Positions 8,627-18,145 of a stretch of DNA of 64,000 bases are shown here, one piece after another; position 1 is the first letter of the stretch; each line of letters opens with the position of its first letter. The position numbers and the translations under genes were made by a program. The notes below the pieces were generated by a model. That model ran no database searches and was not told where the DNA came from. It saw nothing but the letters and a program-made list of their open reading frames with translations. The stretch is from assembly GCF_000300455.3 (NCBI RefSeq), contig NZ_CP007215.2, positions 310,001-374,000 on the forward strand, read 5' to 3'. The DNA is from Kosakonia sacchari SP1. Lineage in GTDB: Bacteria > Pseudomonadota > Gammaproteobacteria > Enterobacterales > Enterobacteriaceae.

Positions 8627-8717
8627 GCGTTCAGGGAAACCGTTGCGGTAATCCTGAAAGCACGACATTGCTCACATTGCTTCCAGTATTTCTTAGCCAG
8701 CCGCGTGCTGGCTTTTT
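8627..8717 (+). ncRNA. ryhB: RyhB small RNA, iron-sparing regulator
   Basis: The segment from gcgttcagg to the T-run matches E. coli RyhB almost base for base in its seed and 3' half: cctgaaagcacgacattgc, then tcacattgcttccagtatt. A terminator hairpin (agccagc 8695-8701 / gctggct 8707-8713) is followed by eight Ts. RyhB is an Hfq-dependent RNA that represses mRNAs for iron-using proteins when iron is scarce. The location between yhhY and yhhX is also the E. coli location. The 5' part differs from E. coli mainly in the first stem-loop, which keeps its complementarity (tcaggg / tcctga). Confidence 0.95.
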
Positions 8718-8828
8718 TTTGCCCGCAATTTACCACCAGTTTTCAAAAGTCTTTTGAGAAAAGGGGCAGGGACAGCGCCTTTGCAGATGCGCTAAGGTAA
8801 CAGGAGTCACCTTGATAAGGACTGGATT

Positions 8829-9866
8829 ATGACTCTACATTGCGCCTTTATCGGCTTTGGTAAAAGCACCACCCGTTATCACCTCCCTTATATTCTGCAC
8901 CGCAAAGACAGCTGGCATGTGGCGCACATTTTTCGCCGCCATCCGAAGCCGGAAGAGCAGCATCCGCAGTATCAACATATTCACTTCACCAGCGATATTG
9001 ACGACATCTTTAATGATCCGCAGGTAAAACTGGTGATCGTCTGTACCCATGCCGACAGCCATTTCGACTACGCGAAGCGCGCACTGGAAGCAGGGAAAAA
9101 TGTGCTGGTGGAAAAACCGTTCACCCCAACAATGGCGGAAGCGGTCACGCTGTTTGAGCTGGCGAAAAGTAAAGGCCTGACGGTAACGCCGTATCAGAAT
9201 CGCCGTTTTGACTCCTGCTTCCTCACTACCAAAAAGGCGATTGAAAGCGGAAAACTCGGCAACATCGTGGAAATCGAAAGCCATTTTGACTACTTCCGCC
9301 CGGTTGCGGAAACCAAGCCAGGTTTGCCGCAGGACGGCTCATTCTATGGCCTTGGCGTGCATACGATGGATCAAATCATTTCGCTGTTTGGCCGCCCGGA
9401 TCACGCCGCATATGACATCCGTAGCCTGCGCAATAAAGCCAACCCGGACGATACTTTCGAAGCCCAGCTGTTTTACGGCGATTTAAAAGCCATCGTCAAA
9501 ACCAGCCATCTGGTGAAGATTGATTACCCGAAATTTATCGTCCATGGCACCAAAGGGTCGTTTATTAAATACGGTATCGACCAGCAGGAAACCAGCCTGA
9601 AAGCCAATATCATGCCGGGCGAACCCGGTTTTGCCGCCGACGACAGCAAGGGCGTTCTGGAATATGTGAATGCGGCGGGTGAAACGGTGCGGGAAGAGAT
9701 AGCCCCGGAAACTGGCGACTACGGACGCGTCTATGATGCGTTGTACGAAACGCTTTCAAACGGTGCGCCAAATTACGTCAAGGAATCTGAAGTTCTCACC
9801 AACCTTGAACTGCTGGAACGCGCCTTTGAACAGGCTTCTCCTGCCACGGTAACCCTCGCGAAATAA
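8829..9866 (+). CDS. yhhX: Gfo/Idh/MocA family oxidoreductase YhhX
   Basis: This 345-residue protein is the usual YhhX length. An N-terminal Rossmann fold (CAFIGFGKSTTRYHLPYIL) binds NAD(P), EKPFTPTMAEA carries the family's conserved EKP catalytic Lys, and the C-terminal alpha/beta domain follows (GLGVHTMDQIISLFGRPD). It is a probable sugar or polyol dehydrogenase; the substrate is unknown. AAGGA precedes the start. It lies just downstream of ryhB in the same direction, so read-through past the RyhB terminator could contribute to its expression. Confidence 0.9.
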   Translation: MTLHCAFIGFGKSTTRYHLPYILHRKDSWHVAHIFRRHPKPEEQHPQYQHIHFTSDIDDIFNDPQVKLVIVCTHADSHFDYAKRALEAGKNVLVEKPFTPTMAEAVTLFELAKSKGLTVTPYQNRRFDSCFLTTKKAIESGKLGNIVEIESHFDYFRPVAETKPGLPQDGSFYGLGVHTMDQIISLFGRPDHAAYDIRSLRNKANPDDTFEAQLFYGDLKAIVKTSHLVKIDYPKFIVHGTKGSFIKYGIDQQETSLKANIMPGEPGFAADDSKGVLEYVNAAGETVREEIAPETGDYGRVYDALYETLSNGAPNYVKESEVLTNLELLERAFEQASPATVTLAK

Positions 9867-9989
9867 CCGAAAAAGGCTCCTCATAACTTGTTCACTTTTT
9901 TTGAACAGAGGAGTCAATTTTCACCCTCTATGATCATTGGCCGATTGCGTCCACACTTACTCCATCGAAAACATACGGGGGTAAAAAAC

Positions 9990-10685
9990 ATGATCTTCTT
10001 ACGCAAAGCAAATGACCGTGGCCATGCAAATCATGGTTGGCTGGATTCCTGGCACACTTTCTCGTTTGCCAACTATTACGACCCAAATTTTATGGGTTTC
10101 TCGGCACTGCGGGTGATTAACGATGACGTTATCGATGCAGGCCAGGGCTTTGGAACTCACCCGCACAAAGACATGGAAATTCTGACGTATGTACTGGAAG
10201 GTGCCGTTGAACACCAGGACAGTATGGGCAACAAAGAGCAAGTTCCTGCGGGCGAGTTCCAGATTATGAGCGCCGGTACTGGGGTGCGTCACTCGGAATA
10301 CAACCCGAGCAAAACCGACCGTCTGCGCCTGTATCAAATCTGGATCATTCCAGAAACTAATGGGATCACGCCGCGCTATGAACAGCGTCGCTTTGATGCG
10401 GTGCAGGGCAAACAGCTGGTACTGTCGCCGGATGCGCGTGATGGTTCGCTGAAAGTGCATCAGGATATGGAGCTTTACCGCTGGGCGCTGCAGAAAGACG
10501 AACAGTCTGTCCACCAGATCGCCGCCGAGCGCCGCGTGTGGATTCAGGTAGTTAAAGGCGAAGTCACCATCAACGGGACAAAAGCCACCACCAGTGATGG
10601 TCTGGCAATTTGGGATGAGCAGGCTATCTCGGTGCATGCCGATAGCGACAGTGAAATCCTGCTGTTCGATCTGCCGCCGGTATGA
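9990..10685 (+). CDS. yhhW: Pirin-family quercetin 2,3-dioxygenase YhhW
   Basis: This 231-residue bicupin protein carries all four metal ligands: His57 and His59 (GTHPHKDME) and His101 and Glu103 (VRHSEYN). E. coli YhhW shows quercetin dioxygenase activity in vitro; its natural role is unclear. The start at 9990 (MIFLRKANDRG) has a GGGGG site and gives the family length. A longer in-frame reading from 9888 has no homologous sequence and crosses the likely promoter. It lies between yhhX and gntR, transcribed in the same direction. Confidence 0.92.
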   Translation: MIFLRKANDRGHANHGWLDSWHTFSFANYYDPNFMGFSALRVINDDVIDAGQGFGTHPHKDMEILTYVLEGAVEHQDSMGNKEQVPAGEFQIMSAGTGVRHSEYNPSKTDRLRLYQIWIIPETNGITPRYEQRRFDAVQGKQLVLSPDARDGSLKVHQDMELYRWALQKDEQSVHQIAAERRVWIQVVKGEVTINGTKATTSDGLAIWDEQAISVHADSDSEILLFDLPPV

Positions 10686-10703
10686 TGTTGGTTAAATAAA
10701 TGA

Positions 10704-10735
10704 CGCAACCTCCTGGTTTTGGCCGGAAGGTTGCG
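10704..10735 (+). terminator. Stem-loop after yhhW
   Basis: Arms cgcaacct (10704-10711) and aggttgcg (10728-10735) pair perfectly with an inner cctgg/ccgg fold. It sits 18 nt after the yhhW stop. The T-rich tail is weak (cgttgt), so termination may be partial. Confidence 0.5.
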
Positions 10736-10789
10736 CGTTGTCCGTGATAAACTGAGGAAATCTCTCACTCAGAATAAAATGTCAGGACG

Positions 10790-11785
10790 ATGAAAAAGAA
10801 AAGACCCGTACTTCAGGATGTGGCCGATCGCGTTGGCGTGACCAAAATGACCGTTAGCCGATTTTTACGTAACCCGGAGCAAGTTTCCGTTGCGTTACGT
10901 GGCAAAATCGCGGCTGCACTTGATGAACTGGGTTACATTCCAAATCGGGCTCCCGATATTCTCTCCAACGCCACCAGCCGGGCGATTGGTGTGCTTCTCC
11001 CTTCTCTGACCAACCAGGTTTTTGCTGAAGTTTTACGCGGCATTGAAAGCGTGACCGACGCGCACGGGTATCAAACCATGCTGGCGCACTATGGCTACAA
11101 AGCCGAAATGGAAGAAGAGCGCCTGGAATCGATGCTCTCATGGAACATTGACGGCCTGATCCTTACCGAACGTACCCATACCCCGCGCACGCTGAAAATG
11201 ATTGAAGTTGCTGGTATTCCGGTGGTGGAGTTAATGGACAGCCGCTCGCCTTGCCTCGATATCGCCGTTGGTTTTGATAACTTCGAAGCGGCGCGGCAGA
11301 TAACGACTGCCATCATTGCGCGCGGCCACCGTCGTGTCGCTTATCTCGGCGCGCGCCTGGACGAACGTACTATCATCAAACAGAAGGGTTACGAGCAGGC
11401 GATGCTGGATGCGGGTTTAACGCCATACAGCGTGATGGTGGAACAATCCTCTTCTTACACCGCTGGCATTGAGCTGATGCGCCAGGCGCGCCGCGAGTAC
11501 CCTCAGCTTGACGGAATTTTTTGTACTAACGATGACCTTGCCGTTGGCGCGGCGTTTGAGTGCCAGCGTCTGGGATTGAAAATTCCGCAGGATATGGCAA
11601 TCGCCGGGTTCCACGGTCACGACATTGGCCAGGTAATGGAGCCGCGTCTGGCAAGCGTGCTTACGCCGCGTGAACGCATGGGGCGTATTGGCGCTGAACG
11701 CTTACTGGCGCGCATTCGTGGTGAGTCAGTTACGCCGAAAATGTTAGATTTAGGTTTCACTTTGTCACCGGGCGGATCTATTTAG
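10790..11785 (+). CDS. gntR: LacI-family gluconate repressor GntR
   Basis: This 331-residue regulator is the same length as E. coli GntR. The N-terminal helix-turn-helix (LQDVADRVGVTKMTVSRFLRNP, about residues 8-29) is followed by a hinge and a periplasmic-binding-protein-like effector domain (AIGVLLPSLTNQVFAEVL...). It represses gluconate uptake and phosphorylation genes until gluconate binds. Matching operators are visible before gntK (11865-11891) and before gntT (38381-38655), both within this window. It has its own start region, and the gap to gntK carries operators, so gntKU is separately controlled. Confidence 0.96.
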   Translation: MKKKRPVLQDVADRVGVTKMTVSRFLRNPEQVSVALRGKIAAALDELGYIPNRAPDILSNATSRAIGVLLPSLTNQVFAEVLRGIESVTDAHGYQTMLAHYGYKAEMEEERLESMLSWNIDGLILTERTHTPRTLKMIEVAGIPVVELMDSRSPCLDIAVGFDNFEAARQITTAIIARGHRRVAYLGARLDERTIIKQKGYEQAMLDAGLTPYSVMVEQSSSYTAGIELMRQARREYPQLDGIFCTNDDLAVGAAFECQRLGLKIPQDMAIAGFHGHDIGQVMEPRLASVLTPRERMGRIGAERLLARIRGESVTPKMLDLGFTLSPGGSI

Positions 11786-11864
11786 TCTGACAAATTTGAA
11801 GTAGCTCACACTTATTTATCTCTGGCACGAATGGATATTGCTTCTCCGTTACCCCAGCAGGACA

Positions 11865-11891
11865 ATGTTACCGATAACAGTTACCCGTAAC
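11865..11891 (+). promoter_or_regulatory. Two GntR operators upstream of gntK
   Basis: Operator one, atgttaccgataacag (11865-11880), and operator two, gttacccgtaac (11880-11891), fit the GntR consensus palindrome ATGTTACCNRTAACAT and lie in tandem just before gntK. This is the arrangement known for E. coli gntKU. Confidence 0.8.
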
Positions 11892-11921
11892 AATTCACTC
11901 TTGCACCAGTGGGGGCTACCC

Positions 11922-12455
11922 TTGAGCACGACTAACTTTGACAACCATGTCTACGTTCTGATGGGCGTTTCAGGCAGTGGTAAATCCGCTGTCGCCAGCG
12001 AAGTGGCGCATCAGTTACATGCCGCGTTTCTCGACGGCGATTTCCTCCATCCGCGCAGCAACATCACCAAAATGGCGTCCGGTGAACCGCTGAACGACGA
12101 TGACCGCAAACCATGGCTGCAGGCGCTGAACGACGCCGCTTTCGCCATGCAGCGCACCAACAAAGTGTCGCTGATTGTTTGCTCGGCGCTGAAAAAACAC
12201 TATCGCGACCAGCTGCGCGACGGCAATCCAAACCTCTCTTTTATCTATCTGAAAGGCGATTTCGACGTCATTGAAAGCCGTCTGAAAGCGCGTAAAGGGC
12301 ACTTCTTCAAAACGCAGATGCTGGTCACTCAATTTGAAGCGCTGCAAGAACCAGGCGCGGATGAGCCGGATGTTCTGGTTGTGGATATTGACCAGCCGCT
12401 GGATGGTGTTGTTGCCAGCACAATTGCAGTTATCAATGAAGGCAGTGCTAAGTGA
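11922..12455 (+). CDS. gntK: Gluconokinase, thermoresistant (TTG start)
   Basis: This 177-residue kinase phosphorylates gluconate to 6-phosphogluconate for the Entner-Doudoroff or pentose phosphate route. The P-loop GVSGSGKS is at residues 15-22. I place the start at TTG 11922 (then STTNFDNHVYVLMGV) because it aligns with E. coli GntK, is preceded by GGGGG at good spacing, and the next ATG would leave the P-loop at the very N-terminus. An upstream ATG at 11838 would translate through both GntR operators and is unlikely. It overlaps the gntU start by 4 bp. Confidence 0.93.
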   Translation: MSTTNFDNHVYVLMGVSGSGKSAVASEVAHQLHAAFLDGDFLHPRSNITKMASGEPLNDDDRKPWLQALNDAAFAMQRTNKVSLIVCSALKKHYRDQLRDGNPNLSFIYLKGDFDVIESRLKARKGHFFKTQMLVTQFEALQEPGADEPDVLVVDIDQPLDGVVASTIAVINEGSAK

Positions 12456-13792
12456 GTACATTAACGCTTGTTTTAACAGCAGTAGGTTCCGTTTTACTGC
12501 TGCTGTTTTTAGTAATGAAAGCGCGTATGCATGCTTTCGTTGCTTTAATGGTGGTTTCCATTGGTGCAGGGCTTTTTTCCGGGATGCCGTTGATTAAAAT
12601 CGCGCAGACCATGGAAAAAGGCATGGGCGGTACGCTCGGCTTTCTGGCGATTGTGGTCGCGCTCGGCGCGATGTTCGGCAAAATCCTTCACGAGACCGGC
12701 GCGGTGGACCAAATCGCCGTCAAAATGCTCCACTCTTTCGGCCACAACCGCGCCCATTACGCGATTGGTCTGGCGGGGTTGATTTGTGCGCTGCCGCTGT
12801 TCTTTGAAGTCGCGATTGTGCTGCTGATTAGCGTGGCGTTTTCCATGGCGCGCCATACCGGCACCAACCTGGTGAAACTGGTGATTCCACTGTTCGCCGG
12901 CGTTGCGGCAGCCGCTGCGTTTCTGCTGCCGGGGCCTGCGCCGATGCTGCTGGCATCGCAGATGCACGCAGATTTCGGCTGGATGATCCTGATTGGCCTG
13001 TGCGCGGCGATTCCGGGCATGCTGATTGCCGGTCCGCTGTGGGGCAATTTTATCAGCCGCCATGTGGAGCTGCACATTCCTGATGATATTAGCGAGCCGC
13101 ACCTGGGCGAAGGCAAAATGCCCTCGTTCGGTTTCAGCCTGTCGCTGATTTTGCTCCCGCTGGTGCTGGTGGGGATGAAAACCATCGCCGCGCGTTTTGT
13201 AGCCGAAGGCAGCAATTTGTACGACTGGCTGGAGTTTATCGGCCACCCGTTCACCGCGATCCTCGTTGCCTGTCTGGTGGCGATTTATGGCCTGGCGATG
13301 CGTCAGGGGATGCCGAAAGATCGCGTGATGGAAATCTGCGGTCACGCGCTACAACCGGCGGGCATTATCCTGCTGGTGATTGGTGCGGGCGGTGTGTTCA
13401 AGCAAGTGCTGGTGGACTCCGGCGTTGGCCCGGCACTGGGCGAAGCGCTGACCGGTATGGGCTTGCCTATCGCGATTACCTGTTTTGTGCTAGCCGCTGC
13501 GGTACGCATTATTCAGGGTTCTGCCACGGTTGCCTGCCTGACGGCTGTTGGCCTGGTCATGCCAGTTATTGAACAGCTGCACTTCAACGGCGCGCAGATG
13601 GCGGCACTCTCCATCTGCATCGCGGGCGGTTCGATTGTGGTAAGCCACGTCAACGACGCCGGTTTCTGGCTGTATGGCCGCTTCACCGGCGCAACCGAAG
13701 CGCAAACGCTGAAAACCTGGACCATGATGGAAACCATCCTTGGCACCACCGGTGCGATTATCGGGATGATCGCGTTTTCACTGTTGAGCTAA
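12452..13792 (+). CDS. gntU: Low-affinity gluconate permease GntU (GTG start)
   Basis: This 446-residue member of the GntP permease family has about 12 hydrophobic segments and imports gluconate with protons. Family motifs include HSFGHNRAHYAIGL and the C-terminal SGSATVA-like sequence QGSATVACLTAVGLV and SHVNDAGFWLYGRF. It starts with GTG overlapping the gntK stop (GTGA), giving translational coupling. Its paralogue gntT lies 25 kb away at 37043-38359. The operon ends at a hairpin at 13801. Confidence 0.95.
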   Translation: MSTLTLVLTAVGSVLLLLFLVMKARMHAFVALMVVSIGAGLFSGMPLIKIAQTMEKGMGGTLGFLAIVVALGAMFGKILHETGAVDQIAVKMLHSFGHNRAHYAIGLAGLICALPLFFEVAIVLLISVAFSMARHTGTNLVKLVIPLFAGVAAAAAFLLPGPAPMLLASQMHADFGWMILIGLCAAIPGMLIAGPLWGNFISRHVELHIPDDISEPHLGEGKMPSFGFSLSLILLPLVLVGMKTIAARFVAEGSNLYDWLEFIGHPFTAILVACLVAIYGLAMRQGMPKDRVMEICGHALQPAGIILLVIGAGGVFKQVLVDSGVGPALGEALTGMGLPIAITCFVLAAAVRIIQGSATVACLTAVGLVMPVIEQLHFNGAQMAALSICIAGGSIVVSHVNDAGFWLYGRFTGATEAQTLKTWTMMETILGTTGAIIGMIAFSLLS

Positions 13793-13800
13793 GTTTGCCA

Positions 13801-13829
13801 ACCCTCTCCCGGCGGGAGAGGGTTCGTTT
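13801..13829. terminator. Bidirectional hairpin between gntU and yhgN
   Basis: A perfect 10-bp stem (accctctccc / gggagagggt) with loop GGC is followed by TCGTTTT on the + strand. It separates convergent gntU and yhgN. Confidence 0.75.
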
Positions 13830-14422
13830 TACCCCTTCATCCACACCCGAATCCCATCCAGGAACATCTGGGTGGCGAGCATCACCAGAATCAGCCCCAT
13901 CAGCCTTTCCAGTGCGTTAACCCCTTTCTCGCCGAGCAGGCGCAAAAACAGCGACGATTGCAACAAAATCGCCACCGTGCCGCCCCAGGCAATCAGCAGC
14001 GCAATCACCAGGTGGCTCATTTGATTCGGATATTGATGGGAAAGCAGCATTAACGTTGCCAGCAGCGTTGGGCCTGCCACCAGCGGGATTGCCAGCGGGA
14101 CGATAAACGGCTCTTCGCCAGCGGGCAGGCCAGAACTGCTGCCGGATTCGCTGGGGAAAATCATCTTAATGGCAATCAGGAACAGAATGATGCCGCCAGA
14201 GATAGAAACCGTCTCCGCGCGTAAATTGAGTAGCGCGAGGATTTTTTCCCCGGCGAAGAGGAAGATAAACATCACCAGCAGCGCAATGAGCAGCTCGCGG
14301 ATCATGATCGCCCGTCGGCGCTTCGGCTCGGTGTGTTTCAGTACCGACATAAAGATGGGCAGGTTGCCCAGGGGATCCATAATCAGGATCAACAACACGG
14401 TGGCGGAAATGATATCAGTCAT
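13829..14422 (-). CDS. yhgN: MarC-family inner-membrane protein YhgN
   Basis: This 197-residue protein has six predicted membrane segments and the MarC/UPF0056 signature: LILIMDPLGNLPIF at the N-terminus and IPLAGP-type sequence LAIPLVAGPTLLATLMLLS in the middle. Function is unknown; proposed roles as an antibiotic transporter or NAAT-type exporter are unproven. It stands alone between convergent gntU and divergent asd, exactly as in E. coli. Confidence 0.92.
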   Translation of the reverse strand: MTDIISATVLLILIMDPLGNLPIFMSVLKHTEPKRRRAIMIRELLIALLVMFIFLFAGEKILALLNLRAETVSISGGIILFLIAIKMIFPSESGSSSGLPAGEEPFIVPLAIPLVAGPTLLATLMLLSHQYPNQMSHLVIALLIAWGGTVAILLQSSLFLRLLGEKGVNALERLMGLILVMLATQMFLDGIRVWMKG

Positions 14423-14594
14423 TCACTCTTATCCCTGACGCAGTCGGCAAAATTACAGTAATTAGCTGCATTTCTGATACGTTCGCGATCATTGATTAAT
14501 TTCACTTGCGACTTTGGCTGCATTTTGTAATGTGGCTATTCCCAGTGGGATACTGGTTCGTATACACAGCACACACCTTCGCAGGAACTTCGCT

Positions 14595-15701
14595 ATGAAA
14601 AATGTTGGTTTTATCGGTTGGCGCGGAATGGTCGGCTCCGTTCTCATGCAGCGCATGATTGAAGAGCGCGATTTCGACGCCATTCGCCCTGTCTTCTTTT
14701 CCACTTCCCAGTTTGGGCAGGCTGCACCCGAGTTTGGCGGAAGTACAGCAGGCACGCTTCAGGACGCGTTCAATCTGGAAGCGCTGAAGGCACTCGACAT
14801 CATTGTCACCTGCCAGGGCGGCGATTATACCAACGAAATCTATCCAAAGCTTCGTGAAAGCGGCTGGCAGGGTTACTGGATCGACGCGGCTTCCTCTTTA
14901 CGCATGAAAGATGACGCCATCATTATCCTCGACCCGGTTAACCAGGCGGTGATCAACGACGGCCTGAACAACGGCGTGAAAACCTTTGTCGGCGGTAACT
15001 GCACCGTCAGCCTGATGCTGATGTCGCTCGGCGGGCTGTTTGCCAACGATCTGGTGGAGTGGGTATCAGTTGCCACTTACCAGGCCGCATCCGGCGGCGG
15101 CGCGCGCCATATGCGTGAACTGCTGACGCAAATGGGCCAGTTGCACAGCCATGTTGCCGCCGAGCTTGCCGATCCGGCGTCAGCGATTCTGGATATCGAA
15201 CGTAAAGTGACCGCGCTGACCCGTAGCGGCGAGCTGCCGGTCGATAACTTTGGTGTACCGCTGGCGGGTAGCCTGATCCCGTGGATCGACAAACAGCTCG
15301 ATAACGGGCAAAGCCGCGAAGAGTGGAAAGGCCAGGCGGAGACCAACAAAATTCTCAACACCGCGAATGTCATTCCGGTCGATGGCCTTTGCGTACGCAT
15401 CGGCGCGCTGCGCTGCCACAGCCAGGCGTTTACCATCAAGCTGAAAAAAGATGTGTCGATTCCGACCGTCGAAGAGCTGCTGGCGGCGCATAACCCGTGG
15501 GCGAAAGTGGTGCCAAACGATCGCGAGATCAGCATGCGCGAACTGACACCAGCCGCCGTCACTGGCACGCTGACCACGCCGGTTGGTCGTCTGCGTAAAC
15601 TGAACATGGGGCCGGAGTTCCTCTCTGCCTTCACCGTAGGTGACCAGTTGTTATGGGGCGCGGCCGAACCGCTGCGTCGTATGCTGCGCCAACTGGCGTA
15701 A
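14595..15701 (+). CDS. asd: Aspartate-semialdehyde dehydrogenase
   Basis: This 368-residue enzyme reduces aspartyl phosphate to aspartate semialdehyde with NADPH, feeding diaminopimelate, lysine, methionine and threonine synthesis. The nucleotide-binding glycine motif is [11 protein letters not shown] (residues 5-15), the catalytic Cys is Cys136 in GGNCTVSLM, and [16 protein letters not shown] carries the second active-site region. The start at 14595 follows AGGAA and matches the family. It is monocistronic, with an upstream region of 170 bp shared with divergent yhgN, and ends at a clean terminator. Confidence 0.97.
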   Translation: MKNVGFIGWRGMVGSVLMQRMIEERDFDAIRPVFFSTSQFGQAAPEFGGSTAGTLQDAFNLEALKALDIIVTCQGGDYTNEIYPKLRESGWQGYWIDAASSLRMKDDAIIILDPVNQAVINDGLNNGVKTFVGGNCTVSLMLMSLGGLFANDLVEWVSVATYQAASGGGARHMRELLTQMGQLHSHVAAELADPASAILDIERKVTALTRSGELPVDNFGVPLAGSLIPWIDKQLDNGQSREEWKGQAETNKILNTANVIPVDGLCVRIGALRCHSQAFTIKLKKDVSIPTVEELLAAHNPWAKVVPNDREISMRELTPAAVTGTLTTPVGRLRKLNMGPEFLSAFTVGDQLLWGAAEPLRRMLRQLA

Positions 15702-15717
15702 CAGAGTTCACCACCAC

Positions 15718-15742
15718 AAGGGCGCTACGGCGCCCTTTTTTT
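15718..15742 (+). terminator. Rho-independent terminator of asd
   Basis: Stem aagggcgc / gcgccctt with loop TACG is followed by seven Ts, starting 17 nt after the asd stop. Confidence 0.9.
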
Positions 15743-15958
15743 GTGCTTTTTTGCCAGAAAGAAGCACAGATGTGTTTATTTTCTCAAGTGTTGAAAAGTG
15801 TTGGCTATGCTTTAGACAAGGTGTCGGAACATCTTGCCTGAAGATGGGACGGAGCAGAGAGGATGCACATTTGGTGCTGCGCCGTTCAGGTCAAAAAAGT
15901 GTCGCAACCGGACTTACTACGGTGGAAGGTGCGATGCCACAACAACAGGATGAGAACC

Positions 15959-18145
15959 ATGTCCGTTCGTGTTGATAAAGACGTCATTAACGCGCTTATT
16001 GCGGGTCATTTTGCTGATCCTTTTTCAGTGCTGGGGATGCACCAGACCGAAGCCGGTCTGGAAGTACGCGCGCTGCTGCCTGATGCCACCGAAGTGTGGG
16101 TTATCGAGCCGAAAACCGGGCGCAAAGTGGGAAAACTGGAGTGCCTGGATTCCAGGGGCTTCTTCAGCGGCGTGATGCAACGCCGTAAAAACCCTTTCTA
16201 TTATCAGTTCGCCGTTATCTGGCACGGCCAACAAAACCTGATTGACGATCCCTACCGTTTTGGCCCGTTAATCCAGGATATGGATGCCTGGCTGCTGAGC
16301 GAAGGCACGCATATGCGGCCTTACGAAACGCTGGGCGCGCACGCCGATACGGTCGATGGCGTGGTGGGTACTCGTTTCTCCGTCTGGGCGCCGAATGCGC
16401 AGCGCGTCTCCGTGGTAGGGCAATTTAACTACTGGGATGGCCGCCGCCACCCGATGCGCCTGCGTCGGGAAAGCGGTATCTGGGAGCTTTTCATTCCCGG
16501 CGCGCTCAATGGGCAGCTCTATAAATTCGAGATGATTGATGCGCACGGTAAGCTGCGTATCAAAGCTGATCCTTATGCGTTTGAGGCGCAAATGCGGCCC
16601 GATAGCGCGTCGCTGATTTGCGGCCTGCCGGGCAAGAAAACGCAGAGCGAAGAACGCAAACGCGCCAATGAATTTGATGCGCCAATCAGTATCTATGAAG
16701 TTCATCTGGGCTCCTGGCGTCGTCACACCGACAACAACTTTTGGCTCAGCTACCGCGAGCTGGCGGATCAGCTCGTGCCTTACGCGAAATGGATGGGGTT
16801 CACCCATCTTGAGTTGATGCCGGTGAATGAGCACCCGTTCGATGGCAGTTGGGGGTATCAACCTACCGGTTTGTACGCGCCAACCCGCCGTTTTGGCACA
16901 CGCGATGATTTCCTGCACTTTATTCATACCGCGCATGCCGCTGGTTTAGGGGTGATCCTCGATTGGGTGCCGGGCCATTTCCCGTCGGATGATTTTGGTC
17001 TGGCGGATTTCGACGGCACCAAACTCTACGAGCACAGCGATCCGCGTGAAGGTTATCACCAGGACTGGAACACGCTGATTTACAACTATGGTCGCCGGGA
17101 AGTGAGCAACTATCTGGTCGGTAACGCGCTGTACTGGATTGAGCGCTTCGGCATTGACGCTCTGCGCGTGGATGCGGTGGCGTCTATGATCTACCGCGAC
17201 TACAGCCGCAAAGAGGGGGAGTGGATCCCCAATGAATTCGGCGGTCGTGAAAACCTGGAAGCCATTGAGTTTTTACGCAATACCAACCGTATCCTCGGGG
17301 AGCAGGCGCCCGGTGCCGTGAGCATGGCGGAAGAGTCTACCGATTTCGCTGGCGTCTCGCGCCCGCCATCGCAAGGCGGGCTGGGCTTCTGGTACAAATG
17401 GAACCTCGGCTGGATGCACGACACGCTGGATTATATGAAGCTTGATCCGGTGTATCGCAAATACCATCACGACAAGATGACCTTCGGTATTCTCTATAAC
17501 TACACCGAAAACTTTATCCTGCCGCTTTCCCATGACGAAGTGGTGCACGGCAAGAAATCGATTCTTGACCGCATGCCCGGCGATGCCTGGCAAAAATTCG
17601 CCAACCTGCGCGCCTATTACGCCTGGATGTGGGCGTTCCCCGGTAAAAAACTGCTGTTTATGGGCAATGAATTTGCGCAGGGGCGCGAGTGGAACCACGA
17701 TGCCAGCCTCGACTGGCACCTGCTGGAGGGCGGTGATAACTGGCATCACGGCGTGCAGCGGCTGGTGCGCGATTTGAACCAGGCTTATCGCCATCATAAA
17801 GCGCTGCACGAGCTGGACTTCGACCCTTACGGTTTTGAATGGCTGGTGGTGGATGATCATGAAGCCTCGGTGTTTGCTTTTGTCCGCCGTGATAAGCAGG
17901 GCAATGAGATCCTCGTTGTCAGTAACTTTACCCCCGTGCCGCGCGCGGATTATCGCATCGGCATTAACCAACCGGGGCGCTGGCGCGAAGAGTTAAACAG
18001 CGACTCCATGCATTATCACGGCAGCAACACCGGCAATGGCGGCGTGGTACACAGCGACGCGATCGCCAATCGCGGGCGTGAGCATTCCCTGCTGTTGACC
18101 ATACCGCCGCTGGCGACTATCTGGCTGGTGCGGGAGGGCGAATGA
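15959..18145 (+). CDS. glgB: 1,4-alpha-glucan branching enzyme
   Basis: This 728-residue enzyme is identical in length to E. coli GlgB and creates alpha-1,6 branches in glycogen. It has an N-terminal N1 domain, a CBM48 domain ([21 protein letters not shown]) and a GH13 barrel with nucleophile Asp in [11 protein letters not shown], acid Glu in MAEEST and the third carboxylate in [12 protein letters not shown]. The start at 15959 ([21 protein letters not shown]) follows AGGA; a longer reading from 15863 adds 32 unrelated residues. It is the first gene of glgBXCAP and overlaps glgX by 4 bp. Confidence 0.97.
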   Translation: MSVRVDKDVINALIAGHFADPFSVLGMHQTEAGLEVRALLPDATEVWVIEPKTGRKVGKLECLDSRGFFSGVMQRRKNPFYYQFAVIWHGQQNLIDDPYRFGPLIQDMDAWLLSEGTHMRPYETLGAHADTVDGVVGTRFSVWAPNAQRVSVVGQFNYWDGRRHPMRLRRESGIWELFIPGALNGQLYKFEMIDAHGKLRIKADPYAFEAQMRPDSASLICGLPGKKTQSEERKRANEFDAPISIYEVHLGSWRRHTDNNFWLSYRELADQLVPYAKWMGFTHLELMPVNEHPFDGSWGYQPTGLYAPTRRFGTRDDFLHFIHTAHAAGLGVILDWVPGHFPSDDFGLADFDGTKLYEHSDPREGYHQDWNTLIYNYGRREVSNYLVGNALYWIERFGIDALRVDAVASMIYRDYSRKEGEWIPNEFGGRENLEAIEFLRNTNRILGEQAPGAVSMAEESTDFAGVSRPPSQGGLGFWYKWNLGWMHDTLDYMKLDPVYRKYHHDKMTFGILYNYTENFILPLSHDEVVHGKKSILDRMPGDAWQKFANLRAYYAWMWAFPGKKLLFMGNEFAQGREWNHDASLDWHLLEGGDNWHHGVQRLVRDLNQAYRHHKALHELDFDPYGFEWLVVDDHEASVFAFVRRDKQGNEILVVSNFTPVPRADYRIGINQPGRWREELNSDSMHYHGSNTGNGGVVHSDAIANRGREHSLLLTIPPLATIWLVREGE

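Noticed and set aside
8507..8668. A longer yhhY reading through the ryhB promoter
   Set aside because: The added sequence is an Ile run read from the Fur box; the shorter start has AGGAG and matches the family.
9888..9989. An N-terminal extension of yhhW by 34 residues
   Set aside because: The family starts at MIFLRKANDRG, with its own SD; the extension covers the likely promoter.
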